Part shown: positions 10,453 through 21,700 of the stretch, in pieces
How the letters are laid out: each line of letters opens with the position of its first letter
How positions within the stretch are numbered: the stretch's first letter is position 1
NCBI GenBank assembly: GCA_030760725.1
Contig: JASWHV010000013.1
Span: 36,242,699 to 36,306,698, forward strand
Direction of reading: 5' to 3'
DNA from: Neostapfia colusana
Lineage: Eukaryota > Streptophyta > Magnoliopsida > Poales > Poaceae
DNA length: 64,000 bases
The notes under the pieces: generated by a model
Told to the model about the DNA's origin: nothing
Database searches by the model: none
What the model saw: only the letters and a program-made list of their open reading frames with translations
Program-made: the position numbers and the translations under genes

Positions 10453-11717
10453 TTGCTAAGGTCGAGGAGGAACCCGAAGTCCTAGACTGTGTTACTCCGG
10501 AGGAACAGCTAGCCTACCACCACGAGCAGCAAGGCAAGCTCCGGTTTGCATTATCCATTTTTACAAATTTTTATTGTGTTTGAGCACTTATTGAGTATTA
10601 TGATTCTTTGCATTAGAGTCTTGTGTGGAAACCCAACTGCATAGCCAAGAAAACCATGGATTGGGTTTAGGATTTACAAACCTTGTTAGCTACTGCAATG
10701 CTAAGATAGAGTAGGATTCGGTACAAGTCGAGTAGTTTGAACTACTCGCGAGAATAGACTAGAGGCACATCACTCGGGTAGAGATAGCACATGATACACA
10801 TGGCAAGAAAGATGAGACCGAGCGGAGAGTAAGGGCAGCAGGACTTTGGGGCCTATGTGCTGTTGCTCCACTTGTGTCGATTGAGGACCGAGCCGTGTGC
10901 AGGCCTGTTGAACAAGCTAGAACAGTACCGAAGACGTACCGGCTATATGGGAACCGGGAAACCGATGTAACTCGGGTAGCTGGGTGTTGAGTCATAGCTG
11001 GTCGTTCAGAGGGTAGGTTGAGAGCTCGAGGTGTAAATTGGCTGGCGGCACTGAGATGCGCGTGCAGAGACCTCTTGCTCAGGACGATTGGACCGGTTCA
11101 ACATTTGGCTAACGGGTGAAAGGTAGTTGCGTACGGCATCCGTGATGGTTGTTGTAGGCAACATCAAGTATGGGCGTACGTGATGGGTTGTTCGGGTAAC
11201 CCTGCAGGTGTAAATCGATTATAATCGCCATCCCTCGCGGTCAGTGAGTACCACTTGTTCACTTTACTGTGACGTAGAAAGAACAGTCTAGTTACATGTT
11301 AAAATGTTGCTTATTGAATGAGGGACTTGATTGTTAATGATTTGCTGTAGTTTAGAGCTAATTAAAGTTCCTTTCAACCTTGGGCAAAGTACATGAGAGA
11401 AATGCGTTTCTTGTTTGATTGCGGCTCTCTCATGTGTCTTAGCGTAAGGTTCTCCACAACCTGCTGCTAAAACTTGAAAGTAAGGTTCTACCAATTAGGC
11501 GAGTCCTTGCAAATGATTTTTACCTCATGTAACCCATCACCCCTCATGTAGAAGTTCCATGTTTAGGTGAAGACGGGTCAGACTTTCTGAGCCTTCGTGC
11601 TCACTGCTTGTGTTTGAAGCTTTTGCAGGGTTCTATGAGGAAGGGACTCCCGAAGAGGAGACGGAACCCCAGGAGGGGAACCCCGTCGAGTGGGAGTCGT
11701 GCACGCCGCAGAGTTAG
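10453..11717 (+). other. LTR split mini-ORF of A: exon 10453-10533, GC-AG intron, exon 11629-11717
   Basis: Exon 1 (81 nt) follows ATGTAG and ends AAG|GCAAGC, a GC-type donor. Exon 2 (89 nt) follows CTTTTGCAG. Splicing joins CAA-G to GG-TTC in phase and gives an acidic segment: AKVEEEPEVLD, TPEEQL, EQQ-GFYEEGTPEEE, VEWES, with stop TAG 11715-11717. A branch-point-like GTGCTCAC lies about 30 bases before the acceptor. The same layout and frame are seen in B, F, D, H and partly K and C. I see no in-frame ATG in these exons, so the N-terminus, if any, must come from elsewhere. It could be a real tail peptide, a captured host exon pair or a constrained RNA. I do not recognise the peptide. Confidence 0.55.
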
Positions 11718-11882
11718 TGTGCGTGTGTGCTAGCAAGGACACGTTCAAGAGCTGCACGTGAACTTGATGCGTAGTCTACGCCCGTGAGTGTAGACTGAAC
11801 TTATTTTGATGTAAACATGTTCATAAACTTGTTTACGTAATAAAATTTCGCTTCCGCTTTGGACCTTTGACGTGTGTTATAC

Positions 11883-11903
11883 GGTGCTGTGCAACGCAGC
11901 ACC
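11883..11903 (+). promoter_or_regulatory. Conserved hairpin near the LTR 3' end (A)
   Basis: GGTGCTG pairs with CAGCACC over a 7-base loop, about 45 bases before the LTR terminus and 40 after AATAAA. Equivalents occur in J, F, B, D and G with changed bases but a kept stem. In the RNA it would sit just upstream of the primer site. Confidence 0.5.
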
Positions 11904-11946
11904 CCTTAGCGTGATCCTGGCTCGACAAGACCGTGGGGTCGTGTCA

Positions 11947-12930
11947 ACTTTCCCCTCACCCCAAATCTGTTTACGCCCTTCATTGGAGACACACATAGAT
12001 ATACGTGATCCCCGACTTCGAATTGTAATGGGCGTCTTCTCCGGTCCGCATATTGTTTCTGACGGGATTGGGCGACTTTTAGGTTCGCTTGAATCAGTCG
12101 AACCTTTTCTTCCGCGTTGTTGACAAGGTCAATCCTGAAGGTAACCCTTTCACCAGACTCACACCAATTCAGTGGTGTGCGGCATTTCCTCCCGTATAGC
12201 GCCTTGTAAGGTGCCATATTGATGCTGGCTTGGTACCCATTGTTGTACGAGAACTCGGCTAACATCAAGTGATCACCCCAATTCTTGCCGTGGTTAATAG
12301 CGCAAGCTCGTAGGATGTCTTCCAGGATCTGATTTACCCGCTCGGTTTGCCCATCTGTCTGCGGGTGGTATGCTGAACTACGGATCAGCTTTGTACCTAA
12401 TGCAGCGTGCAGCTGCTCCCAAAAACGGGACAAAAATAAAGTGCCCTGATCCGATATGATGGTACGGGGTACGCCATACAAGCATAGGATCTGTGAGATG
12501 TACAGTTCAGCATACTTCTTGGCGTTGTAGTTGGTGTTGACCGGGATGAAATGGGCAGTCCATGCTCATATCCTCCCACTTCCAGGCAGGAACGCCCAGT
12601 GGTTGTAGCAGTCCCGGTTTCCGCATATGATCTGCCTTCACCCTTCGACATGTATCACACTCGGACACGTACTTTGCGATCTCCCGCTTCACCCGTGTCC
12701 ACCAAAACTTGCTTCTGAGTTCTTGATACATTTTGTTGCTTCCGGGGTGAATAGAAAATTTTGATAAGTGATTCTCATCAAAAATTTTCTTCCGTAGCTC
12801 CGGTTTACGGGGTACGACGATCCGGTCCTTGAACCATAGGACGCCGTCTCCGTCCTTCCGGAAACATTTCAACTCCCCACTGTCTACACTTCTCCGCATA
12901 TGCGACATTGTCATGTTTCTGAGCTGCCGC
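11947..12930 (-). pseudogene. Integrase of B, C-terminus truncated by insertion of A
   Basis: Reading leftward, the HHCC domain (HPGSNKMYQELRSKFWWTRVKREIAKY, then CDTCRRVKADH) is at about 12625-12755. The core contains ISDQGTLF, HPQTDGQTERVNQ and the last catalytic Glu. The tail (YADRRRRPLQFEV, YLCVSPMKGVNRFGVRGK) ends at 11947 against the LTR of A. A deletion near 12550 removes part of the core between MDFI and FHPG, and a frameshift near 12870-12910 separates the linker from the zinc domain. The tryptophans that are stops in A are intact here. Confidence 0.85.
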
Positions 12931-14849
12931 TATCTCTTCATGGATGGTGGGGATCAAAGCTAGGTTGTAGAGAGTTCCATGTGGAATCACATGCAGTGGT
13001 GGTTCGCTCTCTTCCAACGGTGTGATGGTCAGATTGTTGACGTGTGACTTGTGGCTCAGCACATCTGCAACTACGTTTGCCTTGTCCGGATGATAATGGA
13101 TCTCTATTTCGTAATCCTTTATCAATTCTAACCATCTTCGCTGCCTCATGTTCAACTCCTTCTGAGTGAATATGAACTTGAGGCTCTTGTGGTCGGTATA
13201 TAAATGTATGAGGTTACCGAGTAGGTAGTGCCTCCACATCTTGAGTGCGAGTACCACGGCAGCGAGCTCCAAGTCGTGGCTTGGATAATTTTGCTCATGG
13301 TTCCTAAGCTGCCGTGATTCATACGCGACCACTCTCCGGTCTTGCATCAGCACACATCCAATCCCAATGCCGGATGCGTCGCAGTACACATCGAACGGTT
13401 TTGTTGTGTCTGGCTGCGCCAAAACCGGTGCTTATGTTAGGTACTTGACTAAAGCCTTGAATGCTGCTTCACACGCTGGACTCCAAACATATTTGGTAGC
13501 CTTCTTCAGTAGCTCCGTCATCGGCTTGGCAATCTTTGAGAAGTTCGGAATGAACCTCCGATAATACCCCGCGAGTCCGAGGAAACTCCGTACCTCGTGA
13601 ACAGTTCTCGGGGACTTCCAATTCAGCACTTGAGTGATCTTACTCGGGTCTACAGCGATACCCTCCACTGAGATGATATGCCCGAGAAAAGGCACTTGCG
13701 ATATCCAGAATTCGCACTTCCTGAATTTCGTGTATAGCTTGTGGTCCCGCAGCCGTTGCAAGACTATACGCAGATGCTTCTTGCGATCTTCCTCCGTCTT
13801 AGAGTATACCAGTATATCGTCGACGAAGACCACGACAAACTTGTCCAGCTCCGGCATGAACACCGAGTTCATCAAGTACATGAAGTGAGCTGGAGCATTG
13901 TTCAGGCCGAAGGACATGACCAGGTACTCATAAAGTCCATACCTTGTCGAGAAAGCCGTCTTCAGAATGTCCTCAGCCCGTATCTTAATCTGATGGTACC
14001 CGGATCTTAAGTCCATCTTGGAGAAGATCTTTGCCTCGACCAACTGATCAAACAACATGTCGATCCATGGCAACGGGTACTTGTTCTTGATGGTTACGGC
14101 ATTTAATGGACAATAGTCCATGCAAAGCCACAACGTTTCATCCTTCTTCTTTACGAATAATGCCGAACAGCCCCGTGGCTATGAGCTCGGCCTAATAAAA
14201 CCCTTCTCCAGGAGGTCCTTAGCTGAGTCTTCAGCTCAGCCAATTCCTTGGGCGCCATCTTGTACGGCCTTTGGGATATTGGCATGGTTCCCGGTGCAAG
14301 TTCAATCTTGAACTCCACCTCTCTATCGGGCGGCATCCCCGGTAAATCCTCCGGGAACACGTCAGGGAACTCTTGGACCACTGGAATATCCTCCATTCTG
14401 ATGGTTGTGGACTGATAGATGCTTGGAAGTTTTATTTCTGGACTGTCCAGAAATAAAGAATGAGATTCGTGCACTTCTGAATTCAAATGCACGATTCGGA
14501 GGACGGTGTCTAAAACAGCGCCCTGGCGGGTTAACCACGGCATCCCTAACATGACATCAACCTTTTGTCCCTCTAAAATTATGAGAGACATAGGGTATAC
14601 TCTACCCTCTAAGCACAATAGCACTTTTGGAACCATCATGCTTGCTGAAATTTTCCCACCCGGTGAACAGATCACATAAGGACTATCGGTGGGTAGTATT
14701 TGCAAGCTATACTTATCAATGAAAGCTTGGCTAATGAAGCTATGCGTGGCACCTGAATCAAACAATACTATGGCGGGATTCTGGTGGAGTTGGAACATAC
14801 CAGCAAGGATTGGCTCACCCTCTGGCACGTCCTCTATGGAAAGCTGGTG
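12931..14849 (-). pseudogene. Protease, reverse transcriptase and RNase H of B
   Basis: The protease site DSGATHSFIS is intact (Asp codon near 14756). RT is broken by a frameshift near 14215, just before the PSSSPWG motif, and continues from about 14133 with CMDYCPLNAV, GLNNAPAHF and the catalytic FVDD (about 13829). RNase H (VYCDASGIGIGCVLMQ, KFIFTQKELNMRQRR, IEIHYHPDKAN) runs from about 13431 to 13040. A break near 13432 separates RT from RNase H (VKYLT, then a stop). RT residue changes such as CMDYC for CIDYR suggest decay. Confidence 0.86.
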
Positions 14850-16063
14850 GACAGTGCGGGGCCTAGGGTTTGCCCGGCGCGCATTAGTAGGGTTCCGGGG
14901 TTGATTCCTCCCCGGAAACTGTGGTGCAACTCCGCCGCCTTGCCTCTCCGGACAACTGCTGGCGAAGTGTCCTGGACGACCACACTTGTAACATGTGGCC
15001 GCTTCTTGTGCGGTGCTCGGGGGACGAAGGCCCGTCATGCACTGCTGAGGTGCATACGCACGCGGCATCGCCCGCTGCTGCTGTTGTTGTCGTGGAGGTG
15101 GTGCTGGCAGTGCTGGCCTGAATGCCGGTGAAGGATATGGCCGACTGCGGAACGGCATCGGCCTCTGGGGTGGTTGCCAGCGGGGACCTGATGGTGGGCG
15201 ATTCACCATCCAAAATTTTTAGAAGGACCGCCTCCTTCTCCGCTGCTTTGCAGCGCGCTTTGCTTTCTTTCTGCCGCCGCTAACTCCTTGCCGGAGTCCT
15301 CCTGGACAATCGCAGCATCAATGATGTCGTTGAGGCTGCCGCGATTGAACATCGCCAATTTGTCCTTCAGGAGCAGGTTAAGCCCCTAGTAAAAGTGGTC
15401 CCGCCGCTTCTCGTTGGTATCAGCGTGATACAACGCGTAGAGCGCGAGATCGTTGAACGCCCTGGAGTATTCCAGCGCGTTCCGGCTCCCTTGCTGCAGG
15501 TGTAGGAACTCCTGCGTCTTCCTCTTCATCAGACCTGGCGGTATGTGATAGGCCCTGAAGGCCGTCCGGAACTCTGCCCAGGTCATTACTCGGTCCGTGG
15601 GCTGTGAAGCACAGAAGTTTGCCCACCACGCGCTCGCAGATCCTTGGAGCTGCTGGACCGCGAACTGAGTCTTGCGCTGCTCACTTATTTGGAGCAGCTC
15701 GAACTTCATCTCTATTGCGCGGAGCCAGTTGTCCGCATCGAGAGGTTCATCCGCCCTTGAGAATACCGGTGGATGAGTCGCTAGGAAGTCGGAGTAGGAG
15801 CTCTGTTGACGCTCCTCACGATCTTGACGTCTCTCTGGGCGAGACGTATTGGCGATGAGAGTTTGCAGCAACTCCGTGTGCTGCTGATGAGAACCCGCCA
15901 TTGCCGTGACGATGTCGGCCAATGTAACCGTTGGCAGTGGCGGTGGCGGTGTTTGCTGTTGCTGTTGCTGCTGCTGTCCCGAGGAGTCCTCGGGAGGCTG
16001 TTGGGAGGTCTCTCCCCCTTGGCTAGTACCCCCAACGTCCGGGTTGGCACGAGTACAAGTCAT
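14850..16063 (-). pseudogene. gag of B
   Basis: The start is ATG at 16063, one base after TTTCAG (minus strand), giving MTCTRANPD. Domains are a poly-Gln run of 8, a proline stretch, the capsid region (SDFLATHPPVF, QFAVQQLQGSASAWWANF), a Pro/Gln linker and an intact CX2CX4HX4C zinc knuckle (CYKCGRPGHFASSC, about 14945-14990). A TAG at 15386-15388 replaces the Gln of FYQGLNP by one C-to-T change. Near 15215 the frame shifts before the MVNRPPSG linker. This copy shows what the A gag looked like before its deletion. Confidence 0.85.
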
Positions 16064-16335
16064 TCTGAAATTCAAAACAGCAGCGATTAGCACATGTCAT
16101 ACTTAAAATTCCATATGCAACAGTAGGTATTGAAGTGACACATGAATAATTTGCACAACATTCACATATATTGATAAAGCGTAAACTTTATACAAGATAC
16201 ATTATTCCCGGGTCTCCGAGAAGTTGTGCTCATGTCGTCACTACCTACACATACGCTACTACCTACACGATATGTTACCGGTTACAAAAATTGGGTTATA
16301 CTACTCTAGCTGCCCTACTTGGCAACTGTAACCCC
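16064..16335 (-). other. ORF0-gag spacer of B
   Basis: No gene. This matches 3066-3336 of A and ends in the intron-like TTTCAG before gag. Confidence 0.5.
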
Positions 16336-17280
16336 CTACTCGGAGTATAACTCGACCTCCTGCGGGTCGTCCTCCTCAGGTACCTCTGCTGGTAGCTCCG
16401 GATCTACCACCTCTTCTCCCATCTCGGGTTCTCCCATTGCTGGAAGGCCCAAGACCACCGGTATGCCCAATACCAGAGGTACGAGGTCCTGCAATGCATG
16501 AACCTCGTCCATGGCTTGGTTGTAGTCTTCTTCCCAGCTTTGCCCTTCCTCAATAGCATCATCTCACTCTTGAGTAAGGTCCTCATTTTGCTGGGTTAGA
16601 GTCTGCACCAGCTCTTGTAGCGCCACGATGTCAACACGGCTCTTCTTCTTTGCCTTCTTCAGACGATGCAACTGATTGTGCTGTTCAATCAGTCGCTCGA
16701 TCGTCGGAAGGAGCACATTGCGGAGTGCGCTGTGAGCACTCTCGAAATGGTCTCCACGGCTTGTGCTCTCCTTGAGCCTTGTGGCAAGATGCTCCGTATG
16801 AACAGCTTGGCTGTCCATCACGGTGTTTCCTGCCCTCATCTGGAGGCTAAGCTTTGCCTCCGTGGGGTTGTACCTTGGGCAACTCGGGTCTGTTGCCTCC
16901 CGGTACCTCCCTTCCCACACATTATGAGCCCATCCCTCCACCGGAACCAGCGCGTATGGAGTGCCCTCCATAGCCTTCACGTGTAGTTGGCAGAAACGTG
17001 ACATGGTGTCACGGGCTGCCACTTGCCACATCCCCTCCGGTTGTCTACCTCTCACCGTGACGGTGAACGGCACGCAACCGGGTGGCGTAGGTCCTGCAGG
17101 GACTTCGACATGGATTGTCCATGTCTTGTTCCCCTCCTCGCCTTCTTCCTTGGCGAAGTACTGCGGCATTTGGTTGTATCCGAAATATTGAAACATCTGC
17201 CTCAATGCCTCCGGATAGCCGCTGTGGTGAGAACAGTGAGATTCCACCCAACCGTTCTCAAACTGTTTATCCGCTGTCAT
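16336..17280 (-). pseudogene. ORF0 of B, pre-gag protein (314 codons, one stop)
   Basis: The start ATG at 17280 follows TTTTTACAG. The frame has 315 codons including the stop at 16336-16338, exactly as in A, but carries a TGA at 16564-16566 where A has CGG (Arg). Neighbouring codons there also differ from A by C-to-T changes at CG sites, which is the mark of methyl-C decay. The N-terminal domain is intact (YFAKEEGEEGNKTW, TVTVRGRQPEGMWQ, AMEGTPYAL), as is the Leu/Gln/Lys coiled-coil region. The acidic C-terminus lies beyond the stop. The function is unknown. Confidence 0.75.
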
Positions 17281-17283
17281 CTG

Positions 17284-18762
17284 TAAAAATATATTTGAGA
17301 AATGTCAAATATTTATTTAAACAGTAAACCATTGAGTTACAACATAAGACATGTCATTGAACCCATGAAACTTGGAAATATAGTTCAAATTTAAACAAAT
17401 TTGACTGCTGATCTGCTGTCTGCATGAAAGCCCTGACCAGTTTCCATTTCAACCTGATTTAGGCCATACTAAATGCAAAACTAATTCTGGTGCTCAACAT
17501 TAAAGTTAAAGCTAACTTCAATAGCTTTCCATAAAGTGTTTTCTTGGCCTAAGATCTGTCCTGGTTCAAAAGTTATGAGATGTCAAAGTTAACAGAATTT
17601 CTGGAGAAGATTGGACAGCACCTCCCTGCTTTAGGCACTGATTTGATCCAAGAATTCTAGTTAATTCTGCTCCCAATCCGACAAAACTTTATGTTACAAA
17701 GTTGTAATCAATCTCATAAGATTTTCAGAACTACCTCATTTTCTATTTTTGGATTTTTATGCAGGAAGTTATGCTCAATTTACAGAGAGTTTACAGATAG
17801 TTTTTGCTCTGCCCTGTTTCCTGGTCAGTTTCAACTCTACTGCATTTTTCGATTGGTTAAGGGTTGAAACACCTCTTGACATCAACATAAAAGTTGTAAA
17901 TCTCTTCCAAAGCTTTCCAGAAATGTATCATATGACCCCAACCTCGAAAGAAATCAACCTCTAACCTCTGATTAACTTCAGCCTTGACTCAGCTGAAAAC
18001 AGAGTGCTCTGTCCTTAACAACATATAAGTTGAAAACTTGTTAACTTTGAATATCCTGTTTAAGCGAAGAGGTTACAGCAACGTTTTAATGATCCAGATT
18101 AAAACTTTCAAGTTTTACAATGAAGTTGTTCATTTAGTGGGGTGTGACGTCGATATGTCACCAGATCATGTCGGTACTACGTCCTCATAAAGAAAGACCT
18201 ATACCGTTCTTAGACGGCTTCGTTAGTTCAGTGGCACTAAGCGTCTCTCGCACACACATGCTACACGTCTACCGTTTCATGGTTAGACTACCTGCAAATA
18301 ACTCAAGCAATTGTCAGACTCGGCTGCACACCGAGTCCGGTATCCATACAGTTCGTACACCCGGCCGTCATCACGCACCCGGATGTTCTCAAGCCAAACA
18401 CGCCTTGAGTTACGTGTTCACGTTTCAGACCATGTAACGGGGTCTTCCAAATTGCACCACGCACGCCAGGGACAGACGTTGCTCGAATACCCCAAACGAC
18501 ATGAAGAGTCGTAGAGGATATTAAAGCGGGTCGGGTTACCTGCCACCCGTGGGGCTCCACCCTTCAGCTTGTGCGCACTGGTGGACAGCGCCTACGTGCA
18601 CCCCCCAAGACATACACGTCCCGAGATGCATGATTTTCCGACATAATCAAATAGGTTAGTATGCCACTTTCTATACGCGTATAACATCCTTATACGGGCT
18701 ACTAACTCGTTCTTCACTGGATTTTTGAAAAGGATGACCTTTCTAGTGCGTTAAACCTCAAA
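17284..18762 (-). other. Untranslated leader of B
   Basis: Homologous to the A leader, with no believable gene. The donor-like CAG|GTA lies at 18294-18289 (reading leftward) and the ORF0 acceptor CAG at 17283-17281. Confidence 0.6.
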
Positions 18763-18777
18763 CGAGCTCTGATACCA
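18763..18777 (-). promoter_or_regulatory. Primer binding site of B (initiator Met tRNA)
   Basis: TGGTATCAGAGCTCG on the minus strand, four bases inside the LTR end at 18782. Same site as in A. Confidence 0.9.
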
Positions 18778-18781
18778 ACGC

Positions 18782-21700
18782 TGACACGACCCCACGGTCT
18801 TGTCGAGCCAGGATCACGGTGATGGGTGCTGCGTTGCACAGCACCAGATAACACACATCAAAGGTACAAAGCGGAAGCAAAACTTTTATTACATAAAGTG
18901 GTTTATGAACATTTTTACATCAAAATAGGTCCAGTCTACACTCACGGGCGTAGACTACGCATCAAGTCCACGTTCAGCCCGTGAACGTGTCCTTGCTAGC
19001 ATGCACGCACACTAACACAGCGGCGTGCACGACTCCCACTCGACGTGGTTACCCTCTTGGGGTTCCGTCTCCTCTTCAGGAGTCCCTTCCTCATAGAACC
19101 CTGCAAAAGCTTCAAACACAAGCAGTGAGCATGAAGGCTCAGCAAGACTGACCCGTCTCTCCTAAACATGGAACTTCTACATGAGGGCTGATAGGTTACA
19201 TGAGGTAAAAATCATTTGCAAGGACTCACCTAATTAGTGGAACCTTACTTTCAAGTTTTAGCAGCAGGTTGTGGAGAACCTTACGCTAAGGCACATGAGA
19301 GAGCCGCAATCAAACAAGAAACACATTTCTCTCATGTACATTGCCCAAGGTTGAAAAGAACATTAGTTAGCTCTAAACTACAACAAATCATTAGCAATCA
19401 AGTCCATCTTTCAATCAGCAACATTTTAACATGCAACTAGCCTGTTCTTTCTAAGTCACGGTACAGTGAACAAGTGGTACTCACTGACCGCGAGGGACGG
19501 TGATTATAATTGATTTACACCTGTAGGGTTACCCGAATAACCTGTCACGTATGCCCGTACTCGATGTTGCCTACAGCAACCATCAAGCGCGTCGTACGCA
19601 ACCACCTTTCACCCGTCAGACAAATGTTGAACTGGTCCAATCGTCCCGAGCAAGAGGTCCTTGCGCGTGCATCCTCAGTGCCGCCAGCCGATTTACACCT
19701 CGAGCTCTCAACCTACCCTCTGAACGACCAGCTATGCCTCAACACCCAGATACCCGAGTTACATCGGTTTCCCGGTTCCCATATAGCCGGTAGGTCTTCG
19801 GTACTGTTCTAGCTTGTTCAACAGGCCCGCACACGGCTCGGTCCTCAATCGACACAAGCGGAGCTACAGCACACAGGCCCCAAAGTCCTGCTGCCCTTAC
19901 TCTCCGCTCGGTCTCATTTTTCTTGCCATGTGTATCATGTGCTATATCTACCCGAGTCGAGTGCCTCTATCCTATGCTCGCGAGTAGTTCCAACTACTCG
20001 ACTTGTACCGAATCCTACCATAACTTAGCTTTGCAGTAGCTAACGGGGTTTTGCAATCCTAAACCCAACCCATGGTTTTCTTGGCTATGCAATTGGGTTT
20101 CCAAAAAATACTTTAATGCAAGGAATAATGGTACTCAAGTATGTGCTCAAAACAATAAAAATTAATAAAAAGGTTAATGCAAACCGGAGCTTGCCTTGCT
20201 GTTCTTGGTCGTAGGCTAGTTGCTCCTCCGGAGTAACGAAGTCTAGGACTTCGGGTTCCTCCTCGACCTTAGCGACTACATGATATAAGAAGTACATGTA
20301 TTAATTTAATGCATTTGATTGCAATTTAAACTTGTGAAGTTTATAAGTTTCACTAGACAGACCCAACGACTGTGAAACTTTTACTGTGGCTTGGTTACAA
20401 CCTAAGCAGAGACTTGGTCAAGTTTTAGTTGCAGCAAAGCTCATTTGAGCCCTCCACAATTAATTATGTCCTTGACCTTAATTGGAACTCTTAGGGTATT
20501 CTAGGAATTTTCATGGAACAAGCCATGACTTTATGAAAACTATATTTTCAGAAAGTTCTAATGGAGTTGGTCTCACTTGATTTGAAAGTTTCTAACTAAA
20601 GATATGAGATAAACAATTTCGAGAAAATTCTGAAAATGTTTCTGAACATTTTCTATTTTCTCTGGAACAGTTTCACTAATCACACCATTAGATGGATCAA
20701 ATGAGCTCAAATGGACCTGAAATTTTTATGGTAGTTCAGGGATATTTTGGTGCACATCCAAGCAAAATTTCAGAATTTTCCTACAAGGGATTCTCCAGTT
20801 AAAATTCCACAACAGTTTAAACTTTGAGGAATTAATTATGGAGAATTAAGGATTTTCATGAAGTGAAACTTGATTTGCTGGAAATTGCTCAAAGATTTGA
20901 ATCCAACAAAATTTTGTTCCCTTGATTTGGAGCTTCCTAGCCAAAGTTATGAGGATTTGAAGTTTAAATGAAATCTGAAAATCGGGGAAAAGTTTAAATC
21001 TGCCGGTGGGCCACGGGGACACGTGTTGGGCACGGAGGCATCAGCACACTGAGGCCTACAGGGTTTTTGCGCGCCAGAACATCAGATCCCAGCCGCAGCT
21101 CGATCCTGATTTAAAATATCTGCCGCTGACAGCTGGGCCCCACGTCTTCTTCTTCCTCCCGCCCTCTGCTTCGCGCCCGCACGCTCCCCCTCGCCGGAGC
21201 AGACGGCTGCTCACCGGACCGGCGTTCCCGGCTGCCTCCCAGCCAGAGACTCGCCGCCAGAGGGTTTAGGGCATCGAGGAACACGTTGGTGGGCTCTGTT
21301 TGGGCTGCCGGTGGCCAGAACCAGCTCCGAGACGTGCGGCGGCTACTGCTATGGTTCGGCGCCGTCGCCCGAGGTCTCTAGCCGGCCACCACTTGGGCCG
21401 ATGGGCTCTACATCACCAGCGCAGCTCTAGGAAGCTCGGCATGACCTCAGAGTAGCTCGGGAGTTACCGCAAATATGGTTTCACCGTGCGACCGAATGGG
21501 TCCGTGGCGGACACTACTAGTAAAGCTTAAATCCCGCCGCTCCGAGGCGTTTTCATGCGATGGAGGCTAAAGGAGAATTGATCGCCGGCTAATCCAGCAT
21601 ACATGTGCAAAATTTGATGACTCAAGGAGGAATAGAGAAGGAGAATTTTAAGGAACTGTACCGGAAGCTCGGGTTGCGGTCGCCGGAGCAGAATCTCAGA

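Larger units (their letters stand above)
1..11946 (+). mobile_element. Element A, Ty3/gypsy chromovirus-like LTR retrotransposon (5' LTR cut by window edge)
   Basis: The order is partial 5' LTR, tRNA-Met primer site, long leader, pre-gag ORF0, gag-pol in one frame, polypurine tract and complete 3' LTR. Window base 1 aligns with about 11293 in the 3' LTR, so roughly 3.4 kb of the 5' LTR lies off the left edge. The coding part is decayed: lost gag start, a deletion in gag, nonsense codons in the zinc knuckle and integrase, and several frameshifts. The 3' LTR abuts the integrase gene of element B in opposite orientation, which suggests that A inserted into B. Family membership rests on domain order and motif recognition, not on a search. 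Confidence 0.9.
7898..11946 (+). repeat. 3' LTR of element A (4049 bp)
   Basis: It starts TGTAAGGGCC just after the polypurine tract and ends TGTCA. In order it has an AT-rich U3 part, a GC-rich island (about 8500-9730), AT-rich sequence with a degenerate module of ~350 bp period (9770 and 10120), mini-exon 1 (10453-10533), a GC-AG intron, mini-exon 2 (11629-11717), AATAAA at 11839-11844 and a terminal hairpin at 11883-11903. The ORFs in the GC-rich island have no recognisable domain and I did not call them as genes. Confidence 0.93.
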
